A stretch of 64,000 bases of DNA from Syncephalastrum monosporum B8922 (Eukaryota > Mucoromycota > Mucoromycetes > Mucorales > Syncephalastraceae): contig JNEN01001243.1 of the NCBI GenBank assembly GCA_000697355.1, forward strand, positions 186,001-250,000, given 5' to 3'. The position numbers were made by a program, and so were the translations under genes. Shown here piece by piece: positions 25,020 through 38,316 of this stretch. Each line of letters begins with the position of its first letter. The first letter of the stretch is position 1. Under the pieces are notes generated by a model that saw nothing but the letters and a program-made list of their open reading frames with translations, was not told the origin of the DNA and searched no databases.

Positions 25020-27353
25020 TTAAGCTGCAGCGGGGGTGGGCGGGGGTGGGGTCGTGTGGGGATAAGGATCATGGATGCGTCTGTTCTTGAGGAGGGTCGC
25101 ATTATCCATGTTGAGCTCAAAACCGGCAGGTTTGCGTCTCTTGGGTGTGCTCAGGGCTGTGGATGGACCTTGCGCTTGTGCTGCCGGATTCTTGTCCTTG
25201 TTGGCTTGCTTCTTGCGCTCATACACGGCTGGTGGGATACCCCGGCCATGACTAGCAAGTTCCTTGGCGAGCTGTCGTTTATCTGCTTTCCGTTTGTCCT
25301 TATTCATGTTGATCACTGCTTCGGCGTGCTCATTCATGAATGCGTCGTCGTCGCTACCGCTGCTGTTGGGATCATGCGGGGCAGTACGATACACAGGCAT
25401 CGTGCCATCATCAAAGCCGTGATTGTGCTTGACAGTCGCACCGCGCCACGTCTTCTCCTCACCCATGCGCTGAACGGCGTAGGTGATGTCGAGGATCTCT
25501 TTGATAGTCGGCGCGCCAGGCGAGAAGACGTCACGACGACCACGGCCAGAGGTCTGCGAGTCGAGGTCACTTGCATATGTGGTAGTCGCGGAGAGCGTGG
25601 TCGCGGTCGCGGCGGGCGACACGCTCTGTCCCTGAATGTACGCGGGCGAGGTAGATAGCATTGCCGTGGAAGCAAAGTCTTCCTCGGCCTCGGTCACCCA
25701 CGGGTGCTCGAGGAATTGGTCAATCGTGTATCGCTTCTCGGGGTCGACACAGAGCAGGTTGGTAATAAGGTCCTTCGCCGAATCTGAGATCGGGTCCCAC
25801 CAGGGACTGAGGAAGGAATACTGGCCACGCGCGACCTTGTCCGTCAGCGCATGGATGGACTCGTCGTAGAAAGGAGGAAAGCCGCACAGCAGCGTATAGA
25901 GGACACAGCCGATGGCCCACATGTCAACCGACTTGGAGTAACGCTGGTCGCGTACTATTTCCGGTGCAGTATAGCCGACTGTGCCGCACGGCGTCCACGT
26001 GGAGCTGTCCCAGATCACCTTGGACAGACCAAAGTCAGCAAGCTTGACCTGACCAATACCGCCGCCGCCGACATCCTTGATAAAGACACCCTCATCTTCC
26101 TTTTGGTCATCGTATCCCATCTTAGCCACGCGTTGGCGGGGCGAAGACGGAATATATGGAATGGGGTCAAATAGGATATTTTCGGGTTTAATGTCCCTGA
26201 AGGTATAAAGCTTAAATGAGTTCTATGTTTTGTTTACTGTAAACAACATACCGATGTACAACGCCGCATTCTTCGTGCAAGTACCGGACAGCTTGAGCCA
26301 CCTGCACAATCACATGACGAGCCAAGGCTTCGCTGAGATAAGTCAGCTTGACGATCCTGTGGAAGAGTTCGCCGCCATCACAGAGCTCGAGCACGAGATA
26401 ATAGTTTTCCTCAGATTCGGTGAACTGAATAAGCTGGACGATGTTGGGGTGCTTGACATTGCGCATGATTTGAACTTCCTTGAGAATGTTTGCCCTCTGT
26501 GCGAATTTACGGAGTTCTGTGAGCATGTTTCAAAAATATGTATTCAGCGGATGACCTTACCTCGGTTGCACGAGGTTTCTTCTTCATGCTCGGATGGAGG
26601 TGGCGGTTGTGCTCATTCTGATAGGAGAAATCAGAAACTGGGTTACACATGTGCATCGAGCGAGAGGCCACGCATACATACCTGAGCGATATCGACTTCA
26701 GGCTTACGGACCACCTTAATGGCGACCTTGCGACCCGTCCGCTTGTCTCGAGCCTTGTAGACATTTGAAAAGGCACCACTATAGACAGGGAAAACAGAGT
26801 AAGAGGGATGCAGAAAAAAAAAAAGAATGATGAGTTCGGGAACGAAATTCCATAGAAAACAAACAAATTGTGACAAGTTGTCACACAATAAGGACACTTA
26901 CTCGCCGAGCTTTTTGATGATCTCGTATCGTTCGAGGCCGGGATACTCGGGAAGGCGGGATTTGCGTAATCGCTCCTCTTCAATCAAACGCGAAGCCATC
27001 TCCTCGGCTCGTTGACGCTCTTCCTCTGCCGCCTTTTGCTGTTGTTGTTGCTGCTGTTGCTGCTGTTGCTGCTGTTGCTGCTGGTGCTGCTGGTGCTGTT
27101 GCGCTGTGGTTGGCGCATTGGCAAAAATAGCAGCAAGTGACGTATACGCAGGTGTCTCTTCCGCGTTCTGTTGCTTTTGCTGTTGCTGGCGTTGAGGGTC
27201 TTGCTTGGCGATCATTTGCATGTCACTTGTGTAGGCAATAATATTGACAGTTCCTTTATTGTTGTTGCTGCTTTTCCTGCTGCGCACGGAAGTCTTCTGG
27301 CTCTTTTGTTGCTTGGGTCGTGGTCGGAACAAGCTTTTGAGCTGTGTGAGCAT
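25020..27353 (-). CDS. CaMK-type MAPK-activated protein kinase, Rck2/Srk1 family
   Basis: Serine/threonine kinase of the CAMK group. Relatives (budding yeast Rck2, fission yeast Srk1/Mkp1) are activated by the Hog1/Sty1 stress MAPK. The start at 27353 (MLTQLKSLFRPRPKQQ) is followed by a basic Gln-rich leader with a polyQ run (about residues 90-107) and a charged helix. Then come YEIIKKLGEGAFSNVYKA, VAIKVVRK, a family-specific loop (MKKKPR), ILKEVQIMRNVKHPNI, HRDIKPEN, and the hallmark insert with GVGGGGIGQVKLADFGLSK. GTVGYTAPEIV, DMWAIGCVLYTLLCGFPPF and HPWV complete the domain. The C-terminus contains KRRKPAGFELNMDNATLLKNRR, similar in position to the MAPK-docking tail of Rck2. At least five exons; not every junction was resolved. 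Confidence 0.9.
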
Positions 27354-29478
27354 GGCAAAAGAGAAAGAAGCTGTCTGCTGAATTTAAAGAGAGAAAGAAG
27401 AAAGAGGGGAAGGGAGCTGTGAAAATGGCACGGGATTTATAAGATGAATCCTTAGGTTTCCTACAAAGAATCAAGCCCGTAGCAGATGACGACAAGTGCA
27501 CCAGGTTTAAGCTTCTGGCTACCTTGTACATACCTGTACTACCCCACAAAAGGAAACTAATCACAGCATATCACGCTCCACTACCACTATCAACAATCGG
27601 TAGAAATTCAGTGCTCAGCTCAATACGCCTTTGCTTGTTCGACACAAACATTTCTTGGCTTCGGTATAATGCATATTTGTCGTTTGCCATTGGATTTAGC
27701 GCTCCAGGAGGATAAATAAATGACCAACGCACCAGACTGCGTATTTTTTATGATGACCGTGGTTTGCGCCTTTACCTTTTCTCTCAAGAACAGTTAACTG
27801 AGGGGCAGAATGGTCATAAGGTTGCTAAGTGATGACGATCGTCGTCATAGAGCACGGACGTACCCGCGCTTGTCAAGCGTCTTTGGGTTTCTCGTGACGA
27901 CTCACAATTACTACGCCCAGTGTGTGTGTGTGTGTGTGATGGGTAATAGAGTGTGTGAGAGCGCGTGGGCCATGGGGCAAGGAATGAAATCATAGCACAC
28001 AACCTACCTCGCTCGCTTTCCCGATTCCTCTTAGTCTCTCCGATATATAGATCTATAGCGGTTTACAATAAAGTTTCTTATATATGTAATCAAGCTGGTG
28101 CTGTCACCATTGACTATGACAAAACATAATCTTTGGTCTGCGGCCGCTGTTTGCAGTTATTTTAAAGAAATTGGCAACCAGTGCAAGAACCATGGCGTCA
28201 TATCATTTTTCACGCGCTCAATTTTATGTGCCTAATCGATGTATGCTTTTCTCCACAAGGTACATATGCCATTTATGCGGTAAAGGGTCGGTCCTAGAGC
28301 GTGTGCATAAAAAGGAGCATACAAAGCATCACACACATATACGTATATACACCCTATGAGAACATGTAGAACAGGCTTTCTTCGTGTGATCCAAACCTTG
28401 CATAAAAAAGAAAAGAAAAACTGCACTTGACGACGTAAGCATACGTAAGGCACCCTATGAGTTCCTACTCCTCCGAACCCAGCTCCGGATGAGGACATAT
28501 GTCATACGAAAAAGTGCATGTTACTGCAGATGATTAAGGTTTCCTTCCATTGAACCTACCTGTTTCCCCTTCTAAATTTTATGACAGGCTTCCATCCAAC
28601 CATGTCGTAATATGTGCAGCCGATATACTGCTATCCTTCAAGGAACATGATAATTTGTGAAGGCCAATGCCTTTAAGATAGCAACCCTCGTCCTTGTGTA
28701 TTCTGTGGCGTGGTGCTCTGTATGTACTTGTCAGCCTTTACACTATGTACCACGTACATACCTTTTGTGTGCAAAATCAACTCATGCACCACGCCCGATT
28801 GTTGCATATGACGGCTTAGACACTTAGAGACTAGTGCCCCATGCTTTCATGCAGAATCGCAGCAATATCGGATGTAGATGACTTTATAAGTTAAAATATT
28901 ATGTAGAACGCCGGACATCACAACTGTCTTTGATGATTGAGTAGGCGGCAAGCCTATTTCTTACTTATTCATACAAAATCCTTCAATCGGGATCATTCCG
29001 TGGGCCACCTCCTTAATTAATGTCATTTCTTCAAAGCGAGGCTAAGCTTTCCTGGGGAAGCCTGCTGCTACCTCGAAAAAATTCCAGCCGTGTCGGAGGT
29101 CACCTTGCTCGCCTGACATGGGCATGTGTACACCGGTTGGTTTGTCGCCCATCAGCAATCCCCATTTTTGGTTTACTTTCGCAACTACATTTGCCCACAA
29201 ATCCCTCACGCACGGCCGCCCTTTCTTTATCGGCTCATTCGAAACCAGACTTGTGGTACGTTCAACGAACAAAAAAAAAAAAAAAAAGGTCCGAGCGTGT
29301 CGCGATTTGTATTTTGACGTTGTTACGGACACACGCAGTTTTAGACTAGCTAGTTAGAAATATCGAGCCGATCCTTAGATAATACCACACTTATGTCGAG
29401 TATTGCTTTGTACCACTGGTATGTGTATTTTACATGGACACAGGAACATAAAAGCTCTAATATGCCTCCACAGACAGT
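27354..29478. other. 2.1-kb gene-poor region
   Basis: Upstream of the kinase gene and downstream of SEC1. Contains a (GT)n run at about 27920-27938, an A-run at 29270-29288 and otherwise unremarkable AT-rich sequence. Short ORFs have no domain or splice support. Confidence 0.45.
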
Positions 29479-32268
29479 TTACCATTTGAGGATCTTATGA
29501 TGGCCAGAGACAGGGCTTGTGGAGGAGGAAACGCTGTGCTTGGGAGGCGGTGGCGCGAGCTTATGAACGTTGGATTCATAGGGCGGCACAACGCTCTTGG
29601 GTGGTGGCGGACGCTTGTGCAGCGTTCCGAGATCGTCCACGAAGCGATCGGGTGTGATAATGTGCGTAGATCCTATAAGCGTCGGTTTAGTAAGTTTATA
29701 GCTATAGACTTGATCGACGTACCAATGTAGACATCGCGATCAAACGCCTGTGAGAGTTCATATGCGGATCTGATTTCGGAATAAGTCATACCGCCCGCGA
29801 TAAAGATAATGACAGGAGGACCGGACGGCGGTTTAGCTGCGTTGGCGTTTTTGTTGGCCGACTTTTTGTGCCATTGGGTTTTGTAGACACGCAGCTGGAG
29901 ACCTTCCTTGACTTCCTGGGTCGATTCACGCCGCAGATCCTCCGGTCGCGCCACGCGCAGCATCGGAAACAGACTTTGATCAATCGTCTCTTTGATGTGT
30001 CCCTAAAGAAGGCGTCAATACGTGTACTCCTTCATGTCATGCGGTCTTACCTCTGCCACACGTTTCACAACAGGGACATAGCGAGAAAGATCGAAAGGCA
30101 CATCGTGCTGCTGGCTTGTTGTACTCTCGCGCTTCTTGCGGTGCCACCGTGACGTCTTTTGACCCTGCTTATTGGCAGATTTGGAAAGCTGGACGCCAAG
30201 GAAAGACAGATTATCAATAGCGTCTTTGAACTGTTGGTCCAAACGAGCATGGGCTAGCAAGAGCTCCAAGTCGTCCTGATTCACCTTGTCCGACGTGGCT
30301 ATCCACAACATGATCAATCGAGTCTTGATCATTTGGCTTCCAATAACAGTTAGCGACTAGCCTTTTTCTGTTCTCTTTTCTTTTTAGGTACCTGGTATAA
30401 GGGTCATCAAGGATAGGAATCAACTCCTCGACCAAATGTTTGGGCGTACTGCCGTCCGGCATCTCGCCGCATGCCATGTTCTGTGGAGTATCCTTTAGTA
30501 GATGTCCATAGAAGCATTTAGGAAGTATACCTGTTCAATAAGACCGATAACTTCTAGATTTTGGTTTCTGAATTCGCTCATACAATCGCTTGCGATGGTC
30601 ATATGCGATGAAAACTAAGATAACTTTAATACCAAGCACTGACGTAATTTTCGCTGACAGAGACGAACCTTGGTTTTCATTTCCTGGAATTGGGGAAGAT
30701 TCGCAATGACATTCTTCATATCGGTCAAGCTGCGCACTGAGTTTTGACTATCAATTGTGTTATCAGCCAATGCTCCATTCGTAAACTTATAACCAATTTA
30801 CCCTTGACCACCCGAGGAGCCTTGATTTTCATCGATAAATTTGTTAAAGTCATCAATTAGTTGCTCAGTTGTGTTGGCGATATGTTGGTGTCGGATAGCG
30901 GTATAGACGGTGTCTTGATCGTTGAGCGTGGTCTCTTGGTCTTTGGTGGTGCCATCTTCCTGGGTAAACTCGTAGCTGTACTTCAGACCGCTCGTGGTCT
31001 CTTCGACCTTGAGAAGATCAGCCACCATGGCTTGGTAGGTAAACTCGTGCAAGAAGGGTGAAATGGGATCGATGGTGCGGTCGAGCAGGATCATAGTGCC
31101 ACGCGCCATTGGGGTTTCGGGAGGCGGCTGGTCCAGATGAGTTTTACGACCTATGAGTCTTCCTTTACACCAAAAGACTTACCGGGAAGTTGGGGTTGAT
31201 TTTACAGAATTGGTCCAGCTCATCCTGCAAGAGTTTGGCAAGGTGCCAGGGTATATTCCGGTTGACGGTACCCTGCACATCCAGCGGCCGATGGTACCTG
31301 ATCAATGGACTCTCGCCTAAGGAAACACATACACAGAGAAGCTATTACAAGGATAGGATCAGGAAAACGAGTTACAAGAGTGTTCTATGTCGCGTACCTG
31401 TTTCGCAATATCATCGAGTTCACCCGTGATTTTAGCTGCGGACATGGCTTCTCCTTGCCCATCTGCATCTTGTCCAAAAAGCGTGAAGAACTTGCGGTCA
31501 TCGTCCAAAGCGTAGACCGCAGGTTCGCGCACTAACGACAATAAGTGAGACGGAGAAATGTGTGAAGAGAGAGAAGAACTTACCCAGGAAATCGACATAC
31601 ATCTCTTTCAAGTTTTTGACGCGATCTTGGACATTGGCTTCCTTTAAGCGACGCGACAAATCCTTGAAGAGATCGTTATCCAGACCTATCGTATGCGGCC
31701 AGTAGCCAGATCAGATACCGAATCGAGCTTCACGCTGGTATTTTACCTTGAATAAAGTGAACGTGGGCTGCAGCATACATCGGGCCCTGTGGGCGAGCCA
31801 GGTCATCCACCAGACGTCGACATGAGTCTTCACAGGGTGTCAATATATAGATGGCTTCGACACTCGGGTACTGCTGCCGTGGTTTCTCAATGTTTTCGAC
31901 GACTGGGCATATAAATTTAATACCACGGATAGCGTGTAGAACTCATTATCACCTGTCACCTGCGGGTAGACAAACAGAGAAAGAGTCAGCACCAGCTATA
32001 CTAACGCTTTTTACTCTACTTTCTTACATTTTCCTCGAGAATATCGTACATTTTGCATGCCGAGTTGAGGATTTTAAGAGCAAGACTATCACAAACGACA
32101 AGCTTCCATCGACCGCTCGGCTGGACGAACTTGATGATGTCCAAGAAGCCTAGATGAACTATCGTTTAGAGAGCAAATTCCGAGTGCACACTTGTTCTCG
32201 GTAGAATGCGTACGAGTCCTGAGAATCTGGTCGATGCCTCGCGCGGTAGGTGCTTTCAGGGTGGACAT
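29479..32268 (-). CDS. SEC1: Sec1/Munc18 family protein, exocytic SNARE regulator
   Basis: SM protein that binds assembled or assembling plasma-membrane SNAREs and promotes secretory vesicle fusion. Many short exons (about a dozen) can be followed: MSTLKAPTARGIDQILRTR-FLDIIKFVQPSGRWKLVVCDSLALKILNSACKMYDILEEN, then YPSVEAIYILTP, HVHFIQGLDNDLFKDLSRRL, the FFTLFGQDADGQ loop, ARGTMILLDRTIDPISPFLHEFTYQAM (the most diagnostic SM block), EELIPILDD, VPVVKRVAE, and FIAGGMTYSEIRSAYEL near the end. The start is fixed by the ATG at 32268; the first donor GTACGC splits T-R|F, giving ILRTRFLDIIKF. The Pro/Ser-rich C-terminal tail (KRPPPPKS) is lineage-specific. The plasma-membrane (Sec1) rather than Golgi/vacuole (Sly1/Vps33/Vps45) assignment rests on these blocks. 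Confidence 0.88.
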
Positions 32269-33141
32269 GATGCAAGAGCAAAGAACAGTAAAGGTACCTT
32301 TCTTCGGCCAGAAGCGGTAATGGAACTTAAAATTGCCTAATTCGGATTTGGTGGGCTGAGTGCCCATACCGTTACTCGCTTACGAGGTTCAGGCTCTGTG
32401 GTCCAGACGCTTTTGCGTCTTGACCTTAGGCACCCTGACTTACTACTACCTTGGCAAGGATGCTTCTTTGTACAAACAAGAAAGCTGCCTGAATGTATCA
32501 CGTTTCTACTATGTCGTCGTTACTGGTTGATCTAGCTTATGTCAGTCTGGTACCGCCGTTGAACTCTCATGCACCGTGCTTTTCGTGAAGCACTCGAATT
32601 AGAGAGTCTCCAGTGAGACTATCCTCCATACATGATCCTGTTTCGAGATAGATGACAACTTGCATAGGTTGTCAGAGTTGTAAAATGGGAAAATAAGAAG
32701 GCGAGAGAACATCAAATCAGGCGCTGCGCGCCAATTTTTTTTTTTTTGTCAACTTGTTTTTTCGAGTTCGGGCTCGCTTTGTTCTACACGTATTAAAAAA
32801 GGACTCGCACCCGTTTTCAAGTACGGCAACTTTTTTCTTCGTTTTTCCTTCTCTTATTGACGTGATTGTCCATCCAACAGATCGTGCCCATTTCTAGACT
32901 TGGACGTCCACGCCACTCTATATCGACGTCACTTAACAACTACACACTACATCACAACACACACACCACTCGTACAGATCTGCCCATTGCCCTTCCACAC
33001 AACTTTCTCCATCCACTCGTACTATCCAACGGCGCGCGACTTCATTAAAGAGCTTCACCCATCGCCTTGCTCTTGCTCTTCCCGCTCTACTGACACCTTG
33101 CTTACGACGCCATTGAACGCCCTCCACTTGATTTTGACGGA
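32269..33141. other. divergent promoter region of SEC1 and exportin-T
   Basis: Head-to-head region. Contains T11 at 32737-32748, a TATTAAAAAAG element near 32791, and a CA-rich, purine-poor leader at about 32935-32970 upstream of the exportin-T start. Short ORFs are not supported. Confidence 0.5.
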
Positions 33142-36100
33142 ATGGAACAAATCGAACAAGCAGTAATCTTCGCCCTGGATCCTAACGCCGATCCCAACAT
33201 TAAAAGCCAGGTAAGTCGAGGGGAGCCTTTCTTGGTCAGTTTGCAGCACAGGGTGCTGCCGTCAGTCGACGTGCAGAGCATAGCTGGGGCAGTTTTGAAA
33301 CTGAGACGATGGAACGGACGCGTGTGGTGGAACGAGTGCGGACACGTGTGGTCATACGGGGCTGTGCCCGCTGCTTATGCTCCTGTTGCTGCGACACGCC
33401 GTCGTTTTCGCTGCATGAATCCAAATGACTCATCCTCTTCCTGATAATGTTCCTTTTTAGGCCAGTGTCTACTGCGAACAAGTCAAAAACGCTCCCGATG
33501 GTTGGCAGATGTGTTTGCAGCTGTTTATGAAGCAGCCCAAGGCGTTAGTAAACACATGCGTGCGATTGTATTCACTGTCTCATCCTTTGTTGTTCTTTCT
33601 CTTTTTTTTTTCCCCTTTTGTCGCTAGTGTCGCAGAAGCACGTTTCTTTTCGCTTCAGGTCCTGGAAAACACGTTGCAGAATCAGTAAGTGGAAAACGCG
33701 TTTGACTATCCGAGCAATGGCTTACGTAATGGCGAGGTATGACACACTCGACGCCGCTGCGGTGGAATACATCCAACAGACCATGATGGAGTATCTTCGC
33801 CGAGAATTCGTTGATAACACGACCTCCGCTTCTGAAGAGTCATGTAAGCACAATAGGTCCGAGAAACAATTGCCCAACTGAGCTTACATTACATATACGT
33901 ATATAGTCATACGGAATAAGGCGGCACAGTCGCTGACGCTTCTTTTTACCCACGTATACCCCACCGTATGGCCCAACTTCTTCAAGGACATATTGGCCCT
34001 TGTCCAGACACCCTCGGGCTCGAGCAACGAAAAAGCAGCCGATTTCTTTTTGCGACTGTGTATCAGCGTCGACGAAGAGATCGCACGACTCGACATCCCT
34101 CGTAACCGACAAGAAGTCGTGCGTAACACCAACATCAAAGACCATATGCGTCTCGGTGACATCCAGCTGCTCGCTTCCGCCTGGTTCGAACTCCTACAGG
34201 AGTACCGTTCGCAGAAACCCGAGATCGCTCAGCTCGCGCTCAAGAACATCGGTAGTTACATCGCCTGGATGGATATCTCGCTTGTTGCCAACAATCATGT
34301 CATGAGCGCTCTCTATGAGCTTTTGGGTGAACCCAGTCTGCGCGATGCGGCGTGTGAATGCCTTGCCGATGTAAGTTTTACCCCTTGTATGTCTTTGACG
34401 TGATCTGACTCGGTTGTGATTAGATCGTCAGCAAGGGCATGCTCCCTCTGGACAAACTGAATATGATCCAGATGCTCAATTTGACGGATACACTCGGCCG
34501 GCTGGACTTGGTAAGTACAAGAAGAGAAAGACACAGGAATAAGCGAAACACGTTACTCACAACAGAACCTCGGCTAGTCGGATTCTGATTTTGCAGAACA
34601 TGCCGCCCGACTTGTGAATGTCTTGGGTATCGAACTCTGCAAGATCTACTCTGAAAACTCAATCCCCACTGAAGCGAAGCGTAAGTGATGGAGGTCTTCT
34701 CTTTCGCGTTGGTGTATCTCATAAAACGTATCCATAGTGGCTGCGTACTCTCTGATCGAACAAGCCATCCCTTACCTGCTCAAGTTCTTGGCGGATGAAT
34801 ACGACGAGACATCTACGGCCGTGTTTGCCTTTGTGAATGATATGCTCACGATCGTAAGTTCAGTTCTGTGAAGTGCCAGACTTTTTCAGTAACCTCTCGT
34901 CACTAGTTTAAGAAGCAGAAAAAGAACATGCAGAGCTTCTCGCCTGGACAGCAAGAGTTTTTGGCATCGCTGCTCCGCGTGGTTATTCTAAAGATGAAGT
35001 ATGACGATGAGACGGAGTGGGGCAACGAGGAAGATGAGCCGGAGGAAGAGGCGCTGTTCATGGAACTTCGAAAGGTAAGGATTGAGGAAGGGTGAGCAAC
35101 AGGCGGCCTAATGCGTTTGTTGGTATGAAAGAACCTGCGAATTTTTGCAGACCATATTGCAGCCATCAACGAAGAGCTCTACATTGGCTATGTCCACTCG
35201 ATCGTCATGGAAACACTCTCCAAATTCAAGGCAGGTGCCGAACTCGACTGGCGCGAGGTTGAGCTCTGCCTGTACGTCCTGTTCACCTATGGCGAAGCCC
35301 TTCCCAAGGGCGCAATGCAGTTTGTCAAGCCTGAGGAAACAACGACACTGACGCCCTTGGGTGAAATGGTCTCTGAATCCATTGTTTCCAGTAAGTCATA
35401 CGATACCTCTTTTTTTTCTCTTTATCTCACATGAATGCAGACATTTCGGGCTATGGCCATCCCTCGGCGTCGCTTCAGTTTTTTGAGAACATTGCACGCT
35501 ACTGGCAGTTCTTCGAATACCGTCCTGACCATCTGCCGCAGGCTCTTGAAGCCTTCGTCGACGCACGCGGCATGCATCACCCACTCAAGCAGATCCGATC
35601 GCGTTGCTGGTACCTGTTCCATCGATTTGTCAAAAATCTGCGGTCCAAGATGGTGCCGTATGTCGAGACCATTCTCAATGCAATGGGCGACTTGCTGACT
35701 GTCCAGGCTGAGGTGCCTGTCGAATCAATCACCATGGATGGTATGCCAATCCCGGCGGCATCCACCTTTGACAGCCAGCTCTACCTGTTTGAGACGGTCG
35801 GCATGCTGATCTCGATTGAAGAGATGGACGTGATGAAGCAGACCGAGTATCTGAACATCGTGCTGGAGCCCTTGGTTGAAGGCATTCGTGTCACTCTCCA
35901 GCGCGGATACAATCCCGAGGATGAGCTGTACATGCTCCAGCTGCACCATTACATTATGGCCATTGGCAGTGTAGCCAAGGGTAAGAGAGCTCATGTCCAC
36001 TTTATTTGATTTATCCTTTTATTGACACATACGGTAGGCTTCCCGACTGTGCCCAAGGACCAGAGCTGCGACAAGCCGTGGGCGGCTGTGTTCAAGCAAG

Positions 36101-36804
36101 CAACTGAGATTATCTTGACTGTGCTACAGACATTCAGTCAGTTTGAAACTGTCCGGGACGCAGCACGATTCTCCTTTGCACGTTTCATTACTTGCCTCGG
36201 CTCCGAAGTGCTTCCTTACTTGCCCGCGCTGATCAATGGTTTGCTGAACGAGTGCCAGATCACGGAACTTGTCGACTTTTTGCCGTTCATTGGCCTGATT
36301 GCACACAAATTCAAGGTAAATACACAGGAGAAAAAATAAGCAGTAGAGAAAATCGTGGGTCTAAACCATTGTTCTTTATAGCCCATGATCCACAACATTA
36401 TGGACGAGCTCCTGATCCCATTGATAAAACGTGTGTTTGACTTTCTGAACACGTCACCGTCGGGCACAGATGAAGCCGTCTTGCTCGTCGATCTTCGAAA
36501 AGCCTACATCAACTTTATTACGGGCCTGTTTAACGCACAGCTCGAGAGCGTGCTCGTGAGCGAGCGCAACGTGGGCTACCTCAACACCATCCTCCAAACC
36601 TTGATGCACTTTGCCAAAGACAACAATGATCCAACTGTCCAAAAGATGGCGTTTGGTGTCTTTATGAAAATGGTGACGTCTTGGGGCAGTGGCGCCAACA
36701 TTGCCGGGTTCAGCCAGTTTGTCTACAATGAGCTTGTGCCTGCCACGTTTACGGTGCCTACGCACGCTTCCTTCAACGTGGCGGACGGACAGTCACTGCT
36801 GGTA

Positions 36805-36844
<40 letters not shown>

Positions 36845-37173
36845 GAAAGAAAGCAAAGAGAAAGAAGAGAGAAGAAGGATGAGAACACTGATTATTGTAG
36901 GTCTTTGGCGAGATTACGAGCATTCAGAAGACATTATACATAAAGCAAGGCGACGAGTATCTAGAGTACATGCGGTCTGTGTTCTTGCCATCAATCCAGT
37001 GCCCGCCAGAGACAGCGCAGAGATATTGCCAAGCCGTGCAACAATGCGATAACCGAGAATTCAAAAAGTATTTCCAGGTAAGCTCAGAAACGGTGAATGT
37101 GTAGAACACGTATTGATGACGCCTACGTATATATAACACTCTGTAGTCATTCATCGTCGAAGCGAAGAGCTAA
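33142..37173 (+). CDS. LOS1: exportin-T, tRNA nuclear exporter
   Basis: Importin-beta family HEAT-repeat protein that carries mature tRNA out of the nucleus with RanGTP (human XPOT, yeast Los1). About 15 exons give roughly 985 residues, the family length. Recognisable blocks are ALDPNADPNIKSQ-ASVYCEQVKNAPDGWQMC, FFSLQVLENTLQNQ-YDTL, KAAQSLTLLFTHVYPTVWPNFFKDIL, LCISVDEEIARLDIPRNRQEVVRNTNIKDHMR, NIGSYIAWMDISLVANN and, late, QSFIVEAKS at the stop. Exon 1 is 33142-33210 and exon 2 starts at 33461. The last coding exon is only 27 nt (37147-37173). The intron starting at 36802 contains a run of 34 A. The F-box gene follows 155 bp downstream on the same strand. Confidence 0.93.
36808..36841 (+). repeat. 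A34 homopolymer inside an exportin-T intron
   Basis: Uninterrupted adenines directly after the donor GTAAGC (intron from 36802). Likely polymorphic and error-prone in assembly. Confidence 0.9.
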
Positions 37174-37328
37174 GCAACCGAAACCCATACACACATTATA
37201 TACACACACTCGCACACTCGCACACTCATTCACAACAACGAACAACAATAATAATATACGCACAACCCCATCCTATTTCGCTTATTTTCACTTGATTTTC
37301 ATAATTTCCTGCGCATTCTATTTCTCTT

Positions 37329-38101
37329 ATGGTTTCACCGCTGGGCACACTATGTCAGCTTCCTAACGAGCTTATCCACCGTATCCTTTCGTTGACCAAT
37401 AACAAAGACCTCGTCATGTTTGGGAGACTGAACCCGTCCTGTGCAGAGGCCATGCTGCCCATTCTGACCGAAAGGGTGCGGTCGGTCATGGGCAAGGATG
37501 GGTGGCGAGTTTATGCAAGTGGAAACGAACGCATCGGGGGGTTGCGCGTCCCTTTGTCATGCCTTGTTCTGACTCTCTACCGTGACGCCTGTAGGTGGAT
37601 ATCATTAGCGACTTTACAAGCGAAGGCGAGGCCCTGACCGGCTATGAGCAACAAGAAGCGTGTGTGCTAGGCCATTTCGACTTTATTGACCCGACATCGC
37701 TCGACCTCGTGTTTGCAGCGCGCCCGTACGACGACGAGAGCACCAACGAGATCAAGATCCCTGCCACGTTACGACAGCCAGGGCATATCGAAGTGCTGTT
37801 GTATTGCGTCGAGATCCAGCAAGCGACGAATCGGTTGTTGAGCTTGAATCAGGTGGGTGGGCTGACCGTCACGACCGACACACTGCAGACACGGGAGACA
37901 CGGGAGCAGCAGCCTGCCGAGCCGACTGAGCTGAACCGGCTGCGCATGAGCTCCGACTTTGTCTCTCTGTACTATCTGCGCCGGCAAAACGCGGTCCGGT
38001 TCCACTCGCTCAGGATCACCCCCGAATGGTGGATATGTCAGCTGGAAAATCCCTACGAGCTCTTGCTGCAGGACATGTTTGTCAACCAGACCATCTGGTG
38101 A
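37329..38101 (+). CDS. F-box protein
   Basis: Two exons, 37329-37508 and 37595-38101, about 228 residues. Residues 8-50 (LCQLPNELIHRILSLTNNKDLVMFGRLNPSCAEAM) fit an F-box, which binds Skp1 in SCF ubiquitin ligases. The remaining 180 residues have no recognisable repeats (no WD40 or LRR) and would hold the substrate-binding part. The donor is a weak GTTTAT after WR and the acceptor CTGTAG precedes VDIISDF; this choice is phase 0 and removes a frame that otherwise ends at 37637. A CA-rich leader (about 37185-37262) precedes the ATG. An AATAAA lies at about 38181. Confidence 0.7.
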
Positions 38102-38316
38102 AGCGAATGAGAACCTTCCATGGTCCCAGCATCCTATTAATATCTATTTATTTATACCTCTTCGGGTGATTCATGCGAGAATAAACTTTTGTACTGTATC
38201 TTGGCAGAAAAAGAACCGTAAAACTCCAATTAAAAGTCCGGGTAAGAAGAACCTGCATCCGCACTAGCACAGGCGGGAAATAATGTGCTCTGCCTTTTTC
38301 CTTTTCCTTAATCATA

